A DNA stretch of 64,000 nt, from the NCBI RefSeq assembly GCF_010727945.1, contig NZ_AP022569.1, positions 1 to 64,000 of the forward strand, in the 5' to 3' direction. Position numbers and translations under genes: made by a program. This document shows positions 55,021-64,000 of this stretch, piece by piece; the first letter of the stretch is position 1; each line of letters opens with the position of its first letter. The notes below the pieces were generated by a model. The model did not search any database. It had not been told where the DNA came from and was given only the letters and a program-made list of their open reading frames with translations. This DNA is from Mycobacterium cookii (GTDB lineage: Bacteria; Actinomycetota; Actinomycetes; Mycobacteriales; Mycobacteriaceae).

Positions 55021-55263
55021 TTAGTTCTGGTGCGCTTGCTGACGCTTCTCGGCCGCTTCGGCGCCACCGCGAGCTGCCTCAGCTTCGGCTTCCTTCTTGG
55101 CGGCGTCACGCTGAGCCTCAGCCTTGTCCTGCTGAGCCTCGCCCTCTTTTTCGAGGTCCTTGTTGCCGACGACGCTGCCGACGGCTTCCTTGGCGAGACC
55201 TTTGGCGCCTTCGACTACGCCCTTCACAGCCTCTGCAGGCCCACTCTTGTTGTCGTCCGACAT
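55021..55263 (-). CDS. CsbD-like stress protein
   Basis: 80 residues from ATG 55263 (GAGGGG 6 nt upstream). It is highly charged and rich in Ala, Glu and Lys: 'VKGVVEGAKGLAKEAVGSVVGNKDLEKEGEAQQDKAEAQ' in pieces is the CsbD motif. The rest is helix-forming repeats. CsbD-like proteins in mycobacteria (including microaggregate-binding protein 1) are abundant stress or surface-associated proteins; in Bacillus CsbD is under sigma-B. No signal peptide is visible. Confidence 0.75.
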   Translation of the reverse strand: MSDDNKSGPAEAVKGVVEGAKGLAKEAVGSVVGNKDLEKEGEAQQDKAEAQRDAAKKEAEAEAARGGAEAAEKRQQAHQN

Positions 55264-55761
55264 GAAGTCCCCTCTCATTGGCTCAAGTCAATGAGCTTGT
55301 TCAACGAACCCGGCACGTCGATGTGCCGATTTCGGCGCTGCCGTGATGTCGCGGATGTGCGCATCCAGGCTTTGTGCACCGTGCATGCGGCATTCCCGCA
55401 GAGTGGGCCGGTCAAACTTGAGTCACGCCGAAGCGTGCTCGCACTACCCGTGTCACTAACTCCGTGCAGGTAGGTGGACCCGGCAAGGGCGGTGTGACAG
55501 TGAACACGCGGAGGTGAATCAAGCGATTTTCAGGCGAGCGTGAAAAGAATCTTGCTGCAATGGGATTCACAACTGAAGCCGATCTGAACGCCGACATGAC
55601 TGCTGTGTGGGTCCGCTGCGCCGACGCGGGCTACCCATGAGGCCAGCCGACAGGCGGATATAACCATCGGAGTCCCGGGACGCACGCCCTGGCAATAGGG
55701 CAGGATAGGACGTGCTGTTTCGGGGGTAAGCCGGATGGCGCCCTCCCACGCGAGGAGTCTG
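55264..55761. other. Intergenic region between CsbD-like gene and pyrH
   Basis: 498 nt between divergent genes. It should hold both promoters; a TAGGAC-type -10 for pyrH lies at about 55706. The only ORF of note is a 26-codon one (55560-55640, MGFTTEADLNADMTAVWVRC... in part) in a frame open from 55518; it may be the 3' remnant of a lost gene. No RNA gene or repeat is seen. Confidence 0.45.
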
Positions 55762-56553
55762 ATGACGGAGCAGGAGCCGACGAACACCAACGGCGCCCAC
55801 GCATTTTCACCGGATAATCGACATTCCCGCGACGACACGGCGAGCCGCGCCAAATACACCCGCGTGCTGCTCAAACTCGGCGGCGAGATGTTCGGCGGCG
55901 GACAGGTTGGGCTGGACCCCGATGTGGTGGCGTTGGTGGCACGTCAGATCGCCGAAGTCGTCCGCACTGGTGTGCAGGTGGCCGTGGTCATCGGCGGCGG
56001 CAACTTCTTCCGCGGCGCGCAGCTCCAGCAGCGCGGCATGGAGCGCACCCGTTCGGACTACATGGGCATGCTTGGAACGGTGATGAATAGTCTTGCGTTG
56101 CAGGACTTTCTGCAAAAGGAAGGCATCGACACCCGGGTACAGACGGCGATCACGATGGGCCAAGTCGCCGAGCCCTATATCCCGCTGCGAGCCCGTCGCC
56201 ACCTCGAGAAGGGGCGTGTGGTGATCTTCGGCGCCGGCATGGGGCTGCCGTATTTCTCCACCGATACGACTGCCGCGCAGCGGGCTTTGGAAATCGGTGC
56301 CGACGTGGTCCTGATGGCAAAGGCGGTCGACGGTGTCTTCACCGACGACCCGCGGGTCAATCCGAGCGCCGAATTGCTGACCGTGATCACGCATCGTGAA
56401 GTCATCGACCGGGGGCTGCGGGTAGCCGATGCGACCGCATTCAGCTTGTGCATGGACAATCGGATGCCGATCCTGGTCTTCAACCTGCTGACGGACGGCA
56501 ATATCGCCCGGGCAGTCGCAGGTGAGAAGATCGGAACGCTGGTCACCAGCTAG
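55762..56553 (+). CDS. pyrH: Uridylate kinase
   Basis: 263 residues, amino-acid-kinase fold, makes UDP from UMP. After a 30-residue polar N-terminus: '[16 protein letters not shown]' (ATP site Lys), '[11 protein letters not shown]', '[18 protein letters not shown]' and '[23 protein letters not shown]'. ATG 55762 with GAGGAG six bases upstream is chosen; the ORF extends to 55735. It is separated from frr by a MIRU unit. Confidence 0.95.
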   Translation: MTEQEPTNTNGAHAFSPDNRHSRDDTASRAKYTRVLLKLGGEMFGGGQVGLDPDVVALVARQIAEVVRTGVQVAVVIGGGNFFRGAQLQQRGMERTRSDYMGMLGTVMNSLALQDFLQKEGIDTRVQTAITMGQVAEPYIPLRARRHLEKGRVVIFGAGMGLPYFSTDTTAAQRALEIGADVVLMAKAVDGVFTDDPRVNPSAELLTVITHREVIDRGLRVADATAFSLCMDNRMPILVFNLLTDGNIARAVAGEKIGTLVTS

Positions 56554-56572
56554 TGGAGGAGGAACGGCGAAA

Positions 56573-56625
56573 GTGATCCCCGCCGGTGACGATGCAGAGC
56601 GAAGCGATGAGGAGGAGCGGCGAAA
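56573..56625 (+). repeat. MIRU-type 53-bp element, copy 2
   Basis: The unit lies exactly 53 bp between GTGA (56573) and GTGA (56626). GAGGAGGAACGGCGAAAGTG (ending at 56575) and GAGGAGGAGCGGCGAAAGTG (ending at 56628) flank it, as if the frr ribosome site and start were duplicated on insertion. It has the same body as copy 1 at 20588. Confidence 0.8.
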
Positions 56626-56629
56626 GTGA
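56573..56629 (+). CDS. 18-codon micro-ORF carried by MIRU copy 2
   Basis: GTG start, product [18 protein letters not shown], stop TGA overlapping the frr GTG (GTGA). GAGGAGG at 56556-56562 is its ribosome site. Length (18) and acidic core are the same as the copy-1 peptide, which fits selection on the frame or recent spread. Confidence 0.5.
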   Translation: MIPAGDDAERSDEEERRK

Positions 56630-57183
56630 TCGACGAGACTCTCTTTGACGCCGAAGAGAAGATGGAGAAGGCCGTCTCGGTGAGTCGTGACGATTTGTCG
56701 ACGATCCGCACCGGGCGGGCGAACCCCAGCATGTTCAACCGCATCGCCATCGACTACTACGGTTCGGCCACCCCGATCACCCAGCTCGCCAGCATCAACG
56801 TCCCCGAAGCGCGGCTGGTCGTCATCAAACCCTACGAAGCCAGCCAGCTCGGCAACATCGAGTCCGCGATCCGCAACTCGGATCTCGGCCTCAACCCCAC
56901 CAACGACGGCACGCTGATCCGCGTCGCGGTGCCTCAGCTGACCGAGGAGCGTCGCCGCGAGCTCGTCAAGCAGGCCAAGGCCAAGGGGGAGGACGCCAGG
57001 GTCTCGGTGCGCAACATCCGCCGCAAGGCGATGGAGGAGCTGCACCGCATCCGCAAGGACGGCGAAGCCGGCGACGACGAGGTGTCTCGCGCGGAGAAAG
57101 ATCTGGATAAGACCACTCAGCAGTACGTGACCCAGATCGATGAGCTGGTCAAGCACAAAGAAGGCGAGCTGCTGGAGGTCTAG
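56626..57183 (+). CDS. frr: Ribosome recycling factor
   Basis: 185 residues, splits post-termination ribosomes with EF-G. It begins '[36 protein letters not shown]' in pieces. The signature is '[32 protein letters not shown]' in part. GTG 56626 overlaps the MIRU micro-ORF stop; GAGGAGGAG at 56609-56617 is the ribosome site. It is followed by cdsA. Confidence 0.95.
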   Translation: MIDETLFDAEEKMEKAVSVSRDDLSTIRTGRANPSMFNRIAIDYYGSATPITQLASINVPEARLVVIKPYEASQLGNIESAIRNSDLGLNPTNDGTLIRVAVPQLTEERRRELVKQAKAKGEDARVSVRNIRRKAMEELHRIRKDGEAGDDEVSRAEKDLDKTTQQYVTQIDELVKHKEGELLEV

Positions 57184-57200
57184 CGGCCGCTCAGCAAACG

Positions 57201-58100
57201 ATGCCCGTGGCAGAAACCGATACTCCCGCCGAAGGTTCCGTACACGAGCCTCCGCGCAAGAAGCCGCGGGCAGGCCGCAACCTGCCGGCGGCGATCGCCG
57301 TCGGTGCTGCGATCGGCTTCTCCATCATTGCGATCCTCATCTGGGACCGCTATCTGTGGGTCTTGCTGCTTGCCGTCGCGATGCCCGTCGCCACGCACGA
57401 GGTGGTGCGTAGGTTGCGCGAGGCCGGTTACCTGATCCCGGTCATCCCGCTGCTAATTGGCGGCGAAGCGATGGTCTGGCTGGCCTGGTACCAGCATGCT
57501 TACGGGCTGCTCGCGGGCTTTGGCGCCACCACGGTGGTCTGCATGTTCTGGCGGTTGGCACTCGGCACCACGACCGCATCTGACGGATCCGCCGACTCGC
57601 CGTCTGGCAACTATCTGCGCGACGTGGCGGCCACCGTCTTCCTCGCCGCCTGGGTGCCGCTGTTCGGGTCGTTCAGCGTGCTGCTGGCCTTTCCGTCGGA
57701 CGGCTCTGGCCGGGTGTTCTGCCTGATGATCGGCGTCGTCGCATCCGATGTTGGCGGGTACGCGGTCGGCGTGCTGTTCGGTAAGCACCCGATGGTCCCG
57801 ACGATCAGCCCGAAGAAGTCATGGGAAGGCCTGGCCGGCTCGCTGTTCTTCGGGATCACCGCGGTCACCTTGACCGCGACCCAGCTGGCCCACCGGCCGG
57901 TGTGGGTCGGCCTGCTGCTTGGCCTGATGATCGTGGCCACCGCAACGCTGGGTGACCTGGTGGAATCGCAGATCAAGCGCGACTTGGGCATCAAGGACAT
58001 GGGCCGGATCCTGCCCGGCCACGGCGGACTGATGGATCGGCTGGACGGGGCGCTGCCGTCGGCGGTCGCCACTTGGATCGTCCTGACATTGCTGCGCTGA
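57201..58100 (+). CDS. cdsA: Phosphatidate cytidylyltransferase
   Basis: 299 residues, makes CDP-diacylglycerol for phospholipids. A cationic N-terminus (about 1-27) is followed by about eight membrane segments. The C-terminal signature is complete: '[20 protein letters not shown]' and '[14 protein letters not shown]'. ATG 57201 lies 17 nt after frr, the same order as Rv2882c-Rv2881c. Confidence 0.95.
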   Translation: MPVAETDTPAEGSVHEPPRKKPRAGRNLPAAIAVGAAIGFSIIAILIWDRYLWVLLLAVAMPVATHEVVRRLREAGYLIPVIPLLIGGEAMVWLAWYQHAYGLLAGFGATTVVCMFWRLALGTTTASDGSADSPSGNYLRDVAATVFLAAWVPLFGSFSVLLAFPSDGSGRVFCLMIGVVASDVGGYAVGVLFGKHPMVPTISPKKSWEGLAGSLFFGITAVTLTATQLAHRPVWVGLLLGLMIVATATLGDLVESQIKRDLGIKDMGRILPGHGGLMDRLDGALPSAVATWIVLTLLR

Positions 58101-58113
58101 GGTCACCCGAAAA

Positions 58114-59208
58114 GTGAAGCAGGAGTTGGTTTTCGAAGCGCCGCGCCGTGCGCTGCCGCCCCGTCATTTGGCCGACCTCGACGAGGCCGGGCGGGCCGAG
58201 GCCGTCACGGCGCTGGGCCTGCCGGCGTTTCGGGCCAAGCAGCTGGCTAACCAGTACTACGGACGGCTGATCGCCGACCCGCAGCTGATGACCGACCTGC
58301 CGGCCGCGGTCCGCGGTCAGGTGGCTGAGGCGCTGTTCCCGACGCTGCTGACCGCTGCCCGCGAGGTCACCTGTGACGCCGGCGAAACCCGGAAGACGTT
58401 GTGGCGGGCGGTCGACGGCACCACCTTCGAGTCGGTGCTGATGCGCTACCCGAAGCGCAACACGGTGTGCATCTCGTCGCAGGCGGGCTGCGGCATGGCG
58501 TGCCCGTTCTGCGCGACCGGCCAAGGCGGACTGACTCGCAACCTCTCGACCGCCGAGATCGTCGAGCAGGTGCGCGCCGCGGCCGCGACGCTGCGCGACG
58601 AGTGGGGCGACCGGCTGTCCAACATCGTGTTCATGGGCATGGGGGAGCCGCTGGCCAACTATGCCCGCGTGCTGGCCGCGGTGCGGCGTATCACCGAACC
58701 GTCGCCGGATGGATTCGGCATCTCGGCGCGGTCGGTGACCGTGTCAACGGTCGGCCTGGCGCCGGCCATTCGCAAGCTGGCTGACGAGCGACTCGGTGTC
58801 ACGCTGGCGCTCTCACTGCACGCTCCGGACGACGAACTGCGCGACACCTTGGTGCCGGTCAACAACCGGTGGAAGGTGAGCGAAGCGCTCGACGCGGCCC
58901 GCTATTACGCCGATCAGACCGGTCGGCGGGTGTCAGTGGAATACGCGCTGATCCGCGATGTCAACGATCAGCCGTGGCGGGCGGACCTGCTGGCCAAGCG
59001 GCTGCGCCGGGCGCTGGGCCCGCTGGTGCATGTGAATGTGATTCCGCTGAACCCCACGCCCGGCAGCGACTGGGACGCCAGCCCGAAGCCCGCGGAGCGA
59101 GAGTTCGTTCGACGGGTCCGCGGCGGCGGCGTCGCGTGCACGGTGCGCGATACCCGTGGTCGTGAGATTGCCGCCGCGTGCGGCCAGTTGGCCGCCGAAG
59201 GCGGGTAG
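58114..59208 (+). CDS. rlmN: 23S rRNA/tRNA adenine-C2 methyltransferase RlmN
   Basis: 364 residues, radical SAM enzyme that methylates A2503 of 23S rRNA and A37 of some tRNAs. The [4Fe-4S] motif C-x3-C-x2-C is Cys126, Cys130 and Cys133 in '[14 protein letters not shown]'. '[14 protein letters not shown]' follows. The family methyl-carrying Cys is in '[11 protein letters not shown]'. GTG 58114. The last 10 codons and the stop fall inside the first copy of a 58-bp tandem repeat, so the C-terminus (CGQLAAEGG) is set by the repeat. Confidence 0.9.
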   Translation: MKQELVFEAPRRALPPRHLADLDEAGRAEAVTALGLPAFRAKQLANQYYGRLIADPQLMTDLPAAVRGQVAEALFPTLLTAAREVTCDAGETRKTLWRAVDGTTFESVLMRYPKRNTVCISSQAGCGMACPFCATGQGGLTRNLSTAEIVEQVRAAAATLRDEWGDRLSNIVFMGMGEPLANYARVLAAVRRITEPSPDGFGISARSVTVSTVGLAPAIRKLADERLGVTLALSLHAPDDELRDTLVPVNNRWKVSEALDAARYYADQTGRRVSVEYALIRDVNDQPWRADLLAKRLRRALGPLVHVNVIPLNPTPGSDWDASPKPAEREFVRRVRGGGVACTVRDTRGREIAAACGQLAAEGG

Positions 59209-59384
59209 CTGGAGCGCACGCGCATTGGGCGGAGCGTGCGGCCAGTTGGCCGCCGAAGGCGGGTAGCTGGAGCGCACGCGCATTGGGCGGAGCGTGCGGC
59301 CAGTTGGCCGCCGAAGGCGGGTAGCTGGAGCGCACGCGCATTGGGCGGAGCGTGCGGCCAGTTGGCCGCCGAAGGCGGGTAGCT
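59176..59384. repeat. 58-bp tandem repeat, 3.6 copies, starting inside rlmN
   Basis: Copies start at 59176, 59234, 59292 and 59350, each beginning GCGTGCGGCCAGTTGGCCGC. The copies look identical; the last is cut at 35 nt. Each holds the hairpin GCGGCCA-GT-TGGCCGC, and CGCACGC (end of one unit) pairs with GCGTGCG (start of the next). The array fills the space between the rlmN 3' end and the stop of the convergent DUF2631 gene. Confidence 0.9.
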
Positions 59385-59649
59385 ACCTGAGCCAGCCGCG
59401 GCGCCGGCCCCACCAGTCGCGCACGACGAAGAACAGGACCAGCAGCGCAATGCCGATGCAGTACAGATCCTCGACGTGGCCGACGTGGTTTCCGCGTATG
59501 AAGGCCAGCAGAAGAAGAGCAATCAGGAGGCCGGTCACCCGCCAGTTGAAGTGGTTGATCTTGCTCCAGCCCCACGCCGCCGACGGCACTTCAGCGATGT
59601 CAACGCCGTTGACGTGAGCGCTGTGGCGCTCCACCTCGGTGCTGGCCAC
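59383..59649 (-). CDS. Small membrane protein, DUF2631 type
   Basis: 88 residues, Rv2876-like. A polar N-terminus ('[32 protein letters not shown]' in part) is followed by two membrane segments ('[14 protein letters not shown]' and '[15 protein letters not shown]') and a basic end ([12 protein letters not shown]). The start is GTG 59649 with AAGGAG upstream. The stop codon touches the last copy of the tandem repeat. It is convergent with rlmN. Function unknown. Confidence 0.75.
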   Translation of the reverse strand: MASTEVERHSAHVNGVDIAEVPSAAWGWSKINHFNWRVTGLLIALLLLAFIRGNHVGHVEDLYCIGIALLVLFFVVRDWWGRRRGWLR

Positions 59650-59726
59650 GGCAACTCCTTGGGTCGGGATTGGGATGCCTGCACATTCTGGCATATGAGG
59701 ATTCGTCGGGCGCGTCGGTGGCGCGG

Positions 59727-59732
59727 CACAAT
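59727..59732 (+). promoter_or_regulatory. -10 box CACAAT of a leaderless dxr transcript
   Basis: GGCACAAT here shares its core with the rpsP and rplS promoters. CACAAT ends 6 nt before the GTG at 59739 and no ribosome site is needed. Leaderless dxr transcription is likely. Confidence 0.5.
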
Positions 59733-59738
59733 GTCAGG

Positions 59739-60902
59739 GTGAGCAGCCGCCGCCTGAAGACCCTGGTGCTGGGGAGCACTGGGTCCATCGGCACCCAAGC
59801 GCTCGATGTCATCGCCGCCAACCCGGACCGCTTCGAGCTGGTCGGGCTCGCCGCCGGTGGCGCGCATCCCGAGCTGCTTGCCCAGCAGCGTGCCGAGACC
59901 GGCGTCAGCAATGTGGCCGTCGCCGACGAGCGCGCCGCGCAGTCCATCGGCGACGTGGCCTACAGCGGACCCGATGCGGTCATCCGGCTCATCGAGAACA
60001 CTGAGGCCGATGTCGTGCTCAACGCGCTGGTCGGCGCGCTGGGGCTGCAGCCCACGCTGACGGCGCTGGCATCGGGGGCCCGCCTGGCGCTGGCGAACAA
60101 GGAATCGCTGATCGCCGGCGGACCATTGGTCCTCGCAGCCGCACAGCCCGGCCAGATCGTGCCGGTGGACTCCGAACATTCCGCGCTCGCGCAGTGCCTG
60201 CGCGGCGGCAGCGCCGACGAGGTCGCCAAGCTGGTGCTCACCGCCTCCGGCGGGCCGTTCCGCGGCCGGACGGCGGCGGAGCTCGAGCACGTCACTCCGG
60301 AGCAGGCCGGCGCGCATCCGACCTGGTCGATGGGGCCGATGAACACGTTGAACTCGGCGTCGCTGGTCAACAAGGGCTTGGAACTCATCGAGGCCCATCT
60401 GCTGTTCGGCATCCCGTACCGCCGCATCGAGGTCGTCGTGCACCCGCAGTCGATCGTGCATTCCATGGTGACGTTCACCGACGGCTCCACGATCGCGCAG
60501 GCCAGCCCGCCGGACATGAAACTGCCCATCGCGCTGGCGCTCGGCTGGCCGGCCCGCGTGCCCGCGGTAGCCGCGGCGTGCGACTTCTCCACCGCGTCGA
60601 GCTGGGACTTCGAGCCGCTGGACGACGAGGTCTTTCCGGCGGTCGCGCTGGCCCGACGGGCCGGTGAGACCGGCGGTTGCATGACCGCCGTCTACAACGC
60701 CGCCAATGAAGAGGCCGCCGAGGCATTCCTGGCCGGGCGGATCAGCTTCCCGGCCATCGTGCGAACAATCGCCGACGTCCTGAGCGCCGCCGACCAGTGG
60801 GGCGCTGACCCCGGTACCGTGGAAGACGTACTCGACGCGCAGCGTTGGGCCCGCGACAAGGCCCGGCGGGCGGTCACACAGGAGGTTCTGCAGACTCGAT
60901 GA
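59739..60902 (+). CDS. dxr: 1-deoxy-D-xylulose 5-phosphate reductoisomerase
   Basis: 387 residues, second step of the MEP isoprenoid pathway and target of fosmidomycin. The NADPH site is '[17 protein letters not shown]'. The active site has '[11 protein letters not shown]', '[16 protein letters not shown]' and 'TASGGPFRG', and later '[10 protein letters not shown]'. GTG 59739 is chosen because a -10 box lies 6 nt upstream and the family N-terminus starts there. The stop overlaps the rip1 ATG (ATGATGA region). Confidence 0.95.
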   Translation: MSSRRLKTLVLGSTGSIGTQALDVIAANPDRFELVGLAAGGAHPELLAQQRAETGVSNVAVADERAAQSIGDVAYSGPDAVIRLIENTEADVVLNALVGALGLQPTLTALASGARLALANKESLIAGGPLVLAAAQPGQIVPVDSEHSALAQCLRGGSADEVAKLVLTASGGPFRGRTAAELEHVTPEQAGAHPTWSMGPMNTLNSASLVNKGLELIEAHLLFGIPYRRIEVVVHPQSIVHSMVTFTDGSTIAQASPPDMKLPIALALGWPARVPAVAAACDFSTASSWDFEPLDDEVFPAVALARRAGETGGCMTAVYNAANEEAAEAFLAGRISFPAIVRTIADVLSAADQWGADPGTVEDVLDAQRWARDKARRAVTQEVLQTR

Positions 60903-62104
60903 TGTTCGTTATCGGCATCGTGCTGTTCGCGCTGGCCATTCTGATCTCGGTGGCGCTGCATGAGTGCGGCCACATGTGGGTCGCACAGGCCACTGGCATG
61001 AAGGTGCGCCGCTACTTCGTCGGCTTCGGTCCGACGTTGTGGTCGACGCGGCGTGGCGAAACCGAGTACGGCCTCAAGGCCATTCCAGCCGGCGGCTTCT
61101 GCGACATCGCCGGCATGACCTCTGTCGAAGAACTGCGGCCCGATGAGCACGACCGGGCGATGTACAAGCAGAAGGTATGGAAGCGCGTCGCGGTGCTGTT
61201 CGCCGGGCCGGGCGCGAATTTCGTCATCGGCTTGGTGCTGATCTACGCCATCGCAGTGATCTGGGGACTGCCCAATCTGCATCCCACCGCGGTCATCGGT
61301 CAAACCGCTTGCGCCGCTTCGGAATCCAAACAAGGCCAGTTCGACAAGTGCACCGGCGAAGGGCCCGCCGCCACCGCAGGCATCCGGGCCGGCGATGTGG
61401 TGGTCAAGGTCGGCGACACACCGGTGTCCGACTTCTCCGACATGGCCGCGGCCGTGCAGAAGCTGCACGGTGTCGTTCCGGTGGTGATCAAGCGCGACGG
61501 CCAGACGATGACCACGTACGTCGACATCGCCCAGCGGCAGCGCTGGGTGACCAGCGGCAAGGGCAACCCCAAACCGGCGACGATCGGCGTGATGGGAGTG
61601 GTCGGCACCCCGAGCGGACCCATCCACTACGACCCGATCAGCGCGGTGCCCGGCACCTTCAGCTTCACCGGCAATTTGTCTGTGCTGCTGGGCAAGTCGC
61701 TATTGGCCATCCCGACGAAGATCGGTGCCCTCGTCCATGCGATCGGCGGCGGGGAGCGTTCGCTCGATACCCCGATCAGCGTCGTCGGCGCGAGCATCAT
61801 CGGCGGTGACACCGTGGACCACGGCGTCTGGATGGCGTTCTGGCTGTTCCTGGCGCAGCTGAACTTCATTTTGGGTGCCATCAATCTGGTGCCGCTGCTG
61901 CCGTTCGACGGCGGGCACATCGCCATCGCGGTGTACGAAAAGCTGCGCAATATGGTCCGGTCGGCACGCGGCAAGGTTGCCGCGGCGCCGGTGAATTACC
62001 TCAAGTTGATGCCCGCGACGTACGTCGTGTTGGTCCTGGTCGTCGGTTACATGCTGTTGACGGTGACCGCCGATGTGGTCAACCCGATCCGACTGTTCCA
62101 GTAA
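60899..62104 (+). CDS. rip1: Site-2 intramembrane protease Rip1
   Basis: 401 residues, zinc metalloprotease that cleaves anti-sigma factors in the membrane. The metal motif H-E-x-x-H is His21-Glu22-x-x-His25 in the first membrane segment ('[15 protein letters not shown]'). The second site is '[12 protein letters not shown]'. A PDZ domain lies between ('[27 protein letters not shown]' in pieces). Rv2869c is the homologue and regulates mycolic acid and stress genes. It overlaps dxr by 4 nt (ATGA). Confidence 0.95.
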   Translation: MMFVIGIVLFALAILISVALHECGHMWVAQATGMKVRRYFVGFGPTLWSTRRGETEYGLKAIPAGGFCDIAGMTSVEELRPDEHDRAMYKQKVWKRVAVLFAGPGANFVIGLVLIYAIAVIWGLPNLHPTAVIGQTACAASESKQGQFDKCTGEGPAATAGIRAGDVVVKVGDTPVSDFSDMAAAVQKLHGVVPVVIKRDGQTMTTYVDIAQRQRWVTSGKGNPKPATIGVMGVVGTPSGPIHYDPISAVPGTFSFTGNLSVLLGKSLLAIPTKIGALVHAIGGGERSLDTPISVVGASIIGGDTVDHGVWMAFWLFLAQLNFILGAINLVPLLPFDGGHIAIAVYEKLRNMVRSARGKVAAAPVNYLKLMPATYVVLVLVVGYMLLTVTADVVNPIRLFQ

Positions 62105-62126
62105 AGAACGCGAGAGAAGGCAACTA

Positions 62127-63287
62127 GTGACCACAGGTCTGGGTATGCCGGCGGCGCCGGCGCCCACGCTGGCCCCGCGTCGCAAGACGCGACAGCTGAT
62201 GGTCCGCGACGTGGGTGTGGGCAGTGATCACCCGATCTCGGTGCAGTCGATGTGCACCACCAAAACGCACGACGTCAACGCGACCTTGCAGCAGATTGCC
62301 GAGTTGACCGCGACAGGTTGCGACATCGTCCGGGTGGCGTGCCCTCGTCAGGAAGACGCCGACGCGCTAGCTGTGATCGCGAAGAAGAGCCAGATCCCCG
62401 TCATCGCCGACATCCACTTCCAGCCGAAGTACATCTTCGCCGCGATCGATGCCGGCTGCGCCGCGGTGCGGGTGAACCCCGGCAACATCAAAGAATTCGA
62501 TGGACGGGTGGCTGAGGTCGCCAAAGCCGCGGGCGCCGCCGGTATCCCGATCCGTATCGGCGTCAACGCCGGGTCGCTGGACAAGCGGTTCATGGAGAAG
62601 TACGGCAAGGCGACACCCGAAGCATTGGTCGAGTCGGCGTTGTGGGAGGCCTCGCTGTTCGAAGAGCACGGCTTCGGCAACATCAAGATCAGCGTCAAGC
62701 ACAACGACCCGGTCGTCATGGTGGAGGCCTACGAGCAGCTCGCCGCGCAATGCGACTACCCGCTGCACCTCGGCGTCACCGAGGCCGGTCCGGCGTTCCA
62801 GGGCACCATCAAGTCCGCGGTCGCATTCGGCGCGCTGCTGTCCCGCGGCATCGGCGACACCATCCGCGTGTCGCTGTCAGCGCCACCGGTCGAGGAAGTC
62901 AAGGTCGGCACTCAGATTCTCGAATCGCTGAACCTGCGGCCGCGCGGGCTGGAGATCGTGTCCTGCCCGTCGTGCGGGCGGGCTCAGGTCGACGTCTACA
63001 CCCTGGCCAACGAAGTCACCGCCGGGCTCGAAGGACTCGACGTGCCGCTGCGGGTGGCCGTGATGGGTTGCGTGGTCAACGGTCCGGGGGAGGCTCGCGA
63101 AGCAGACCTCGGCGTCGCGTCGGGAAACGGCAAGGGCCAGATCTTCGTCCGCGGCGAAGTGATCAAGACCGTGCCCGAAGCGCAGATCGTCGAGACGCTG
63201 ATCGAAGAAGCGATGCGATTGGCCGCAGAAAGCGAAGGGGCCGGCGGTACAACGTCGAGCGGTTCGCCGGTTGTAACCGTAAGCTGA
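62127..63287 (+). CDS. ispG: 4-hydroxy-3-methylbut-2-en-1-yl diphosphate synthase
   Basis: 386 residues, [4Fe-4S] enzyme of the MEP pathway (GcpE, Rv2868c). '[19 protein letters not shown]' begins the TIM barrel, with '[29 protein letters not shown]' in pieces. The C-terminal iron-sulphur site is in '[14 protein letters not shown]' and '[20 protein letters not shown]'. GTG 62127 follows AGAAGG (62115-62120). Two enzymes of one pathway (dxr, ispG) flank rip1, as in M. tuberculosis. Confidence 0.95.
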   Translation: MTTGLGMPAAPAPTLAPRRKTRQLMVRDVGVGSDHPISVQSMCTTKTHDVNATLQQIAELTATGCDIVRVACPRQEDADALAVIAKKSQIPVIADIHFQPKYIFAAIDAGCAAVRVNPGNIKEFDGRVAEVAKAAGAAGIPIRIGVNAGSLDKRFMEKYGKATPEALVESALWEASLFEEHGFGNIKISVKHNDPVVMVEAYEQLAAQCDYPLHLGVTEAGPAFQGTIKSAVAFGALLSRGIGDTIRVSLSAPPVEEVKVGTQILESLNLRPRGLEIVSCPSCGRAQVDVYTLANEVTAGLEGLDVPLRVAVMGCVVNGPGEAREADLGVASGNGKGQIFVRGEVIKTVPEAQIVETLIEEAMRLAAESEGAGGTTSSGSPVVTVS

Positions 63288-63333
63288 CAGTGGTCCAATC
63301 GGGCTAACGGTCAGTCCCCAGAAGAGGGTCAGT

Positions 63334-64000
63334 ATGTCGGCTCCGCCCCTCCGCCGCATAGTCAGCGAACGACGGGTGTCGGTAGTGCGCGACGGCACGG
63401 CGGTGCGTCGTGTCTTCGACGACGATCCGGTCGGGTCGTGCATGGTCGCCGCCCGAGTCGCCGATCACGGCATGGACCCCAACGCGATCGGCGGAGAACT
63501 GTGGACGCGCCGCGGACCTGACGAGTCGCTCTGCTACGCCGGGGCGAACCTGATTCCGTTGCGCGGCAAGCTCAGTGATCTGTACGCGTTCGGCGACGCG
63601 GCGATGACCGCCTCGCGACGCTGCTCGTCCCTGGTCGGGCGGGCGGAGCTGGTGATGCCGATGTGGCAGCGGCTCGAGCCGGCCTGGGGACCGGCGCGCG
63701 ATGTGCGCGACAACCAACCGTTGATGTCGCTGACCACGATGCCGACCTGTGCGATCGATCCCGGCGTGCGGCAGGTCGAGCCAGACGAAATCGACACCTA
63801 TCTGGTGGCGGCAGTGGACATGTTCATCGGAGAGGTCGGCGTTGACCCGCGGCTGGGCGACGGCGGCCGCGGTTACCGGCGTCGGGTCGCCGGCCTGATC
63901 GCGGCCGGCCGGGCCTGGGCCCGCTTCGAGGACGGCGAAGTGGTTTTCAAGGCCGAGGTCGGATCGCAGTCGCCGACGGTCAGCCAGATCCAAGGCGTGT
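63334..64000 (+). CDS. GNAT-family acetyltransferase, truncated by the window edge
   Basis: 222 codons are present before the window ends. ATG 63334 has GAGGG at 63324-63328. Sequence such as 'RRIVSERRVSVVRDGTAV', 'GELWTRRGPDESLCYAGANL' and 'TYLVAAVDMFIGEVGVDP' resembles Rv2867c, a GNAT-like protein. The acetyl-CoA loop should lie past the edge. No internal stop is seen. It follows ispG by 46 nt and is probably cotranscribed with it. Confidence 0.8.
   Translation, partial: MSAPPLRRIVSERRVSVVRDGTAVRRVFDDDPVGSCMVAARVADHGMDPNAIGGELWTRRGPDESLCYAGANLIPLRGKLSDLYAFGDAAMTASRRCSSLVGRAELVMPMWQRLEPAWGPARDVRDNQPLMSLTTMPTCAIDPGVRQVEPDEIDTYLVAAVDMFIGEVGVDPRLGDGGRGYRRRVAGLIAAGRAWARFEDGEVVFKAEVGSQSPTVSQIQGV

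Noticed and set aside
59176..59384. CRISPR array
   Set aside because: The 58-bp units follow each other with no unique spacers, and no cas genes are present.

Overview
The window is a stretch of high-GC mycobacterial chromosome. Most genes match, in order and by recognisable sequence, the M. tuberculosis block from about Rv2927c to Rv2867c, read here mostly on the + strand. A PE/PPE pair whose PPE carries the SVP motif, together with 53-bp MIRU-type repeats, points to a slow-growing non-tuberculous Mycobacterium. The species cannot be named from the sequence alone. Rv comparisons are from memory.

Layout. 0-1.9 kb: a MarR regulator, then a convergent copper-type permease with a CsoR/RicR-like operator. 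2.0-15.1 kb: cell division and core genes (sepIVA, DUF177, rnc, mutM, OsmC-like, acyP, smc, ftsY, amt-glnB-glnD). This first 15 kb is full of reading-frame breaks (at least 17 in eight genes), most readable as one missing base and often a missing G. The remaining 49 kb shows none, so I treat the breaks as sequence errors. 15.1-24.5 kb: a hydrolase, ffh, then a probable catabolic group (amidohydrolase, Nudix, MmgE/PrpD, D-aminoacylase-like protein, TetR), a STAS protein and dacB2. 24.6-30.7 kb: the ribosome and tRNA maturation block (rpsP, KH protein, rimM, trmD, rplS) with lppW, lepB, rnhB and a DUF2469 protein.

30.7-41.2 kb is an accessory island where M. tuberculosis has fdhF/fdhD. It holds a GAF-ANTAR regulator, three tandem KimA-type potassium importers, a CPA1 Na+/H+ antiporter and a PE/PPE pair. 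41.5-47.6 kb: yraN, a ComM-like protein, dprA, viuB, an inserted lactate-monooxygenase-like flavoenzyme and xerC. 47.6-51.5 kb: an M23 peptidase, rpsB, tsf and amiC. 51.5-55.3 kb: a second MarR gene divergent from a small-molecule methyltransferase, a ChaB-like protein, a STAS-ATPase fusion, an acyltransferase-like protein and a CsbD-like protein. 55.7-64 kb: pyrH, frr, cdsA, rlmN, then dxr, rip1, ispG and the start of a GNAT gene.

The two MarR paralogues lie 51 kb apart. Both have the same candidate operator upstream (TGTCAA, 5 nt, TTGAYA). At the second locus this operator contains the -35 box of a leaderless methyltransferase promoter. Other signals are a near-perfect GlnR box before amt-glnB-glnD, a shared TCTGGCACAAT promoter motif before rpsP and rplS (short form before dxr), a structured rpsB leader, a related leader in front of KimA copies 2 and 3, and a 58-bp tandem repeat that contains the rlmN stop codon.
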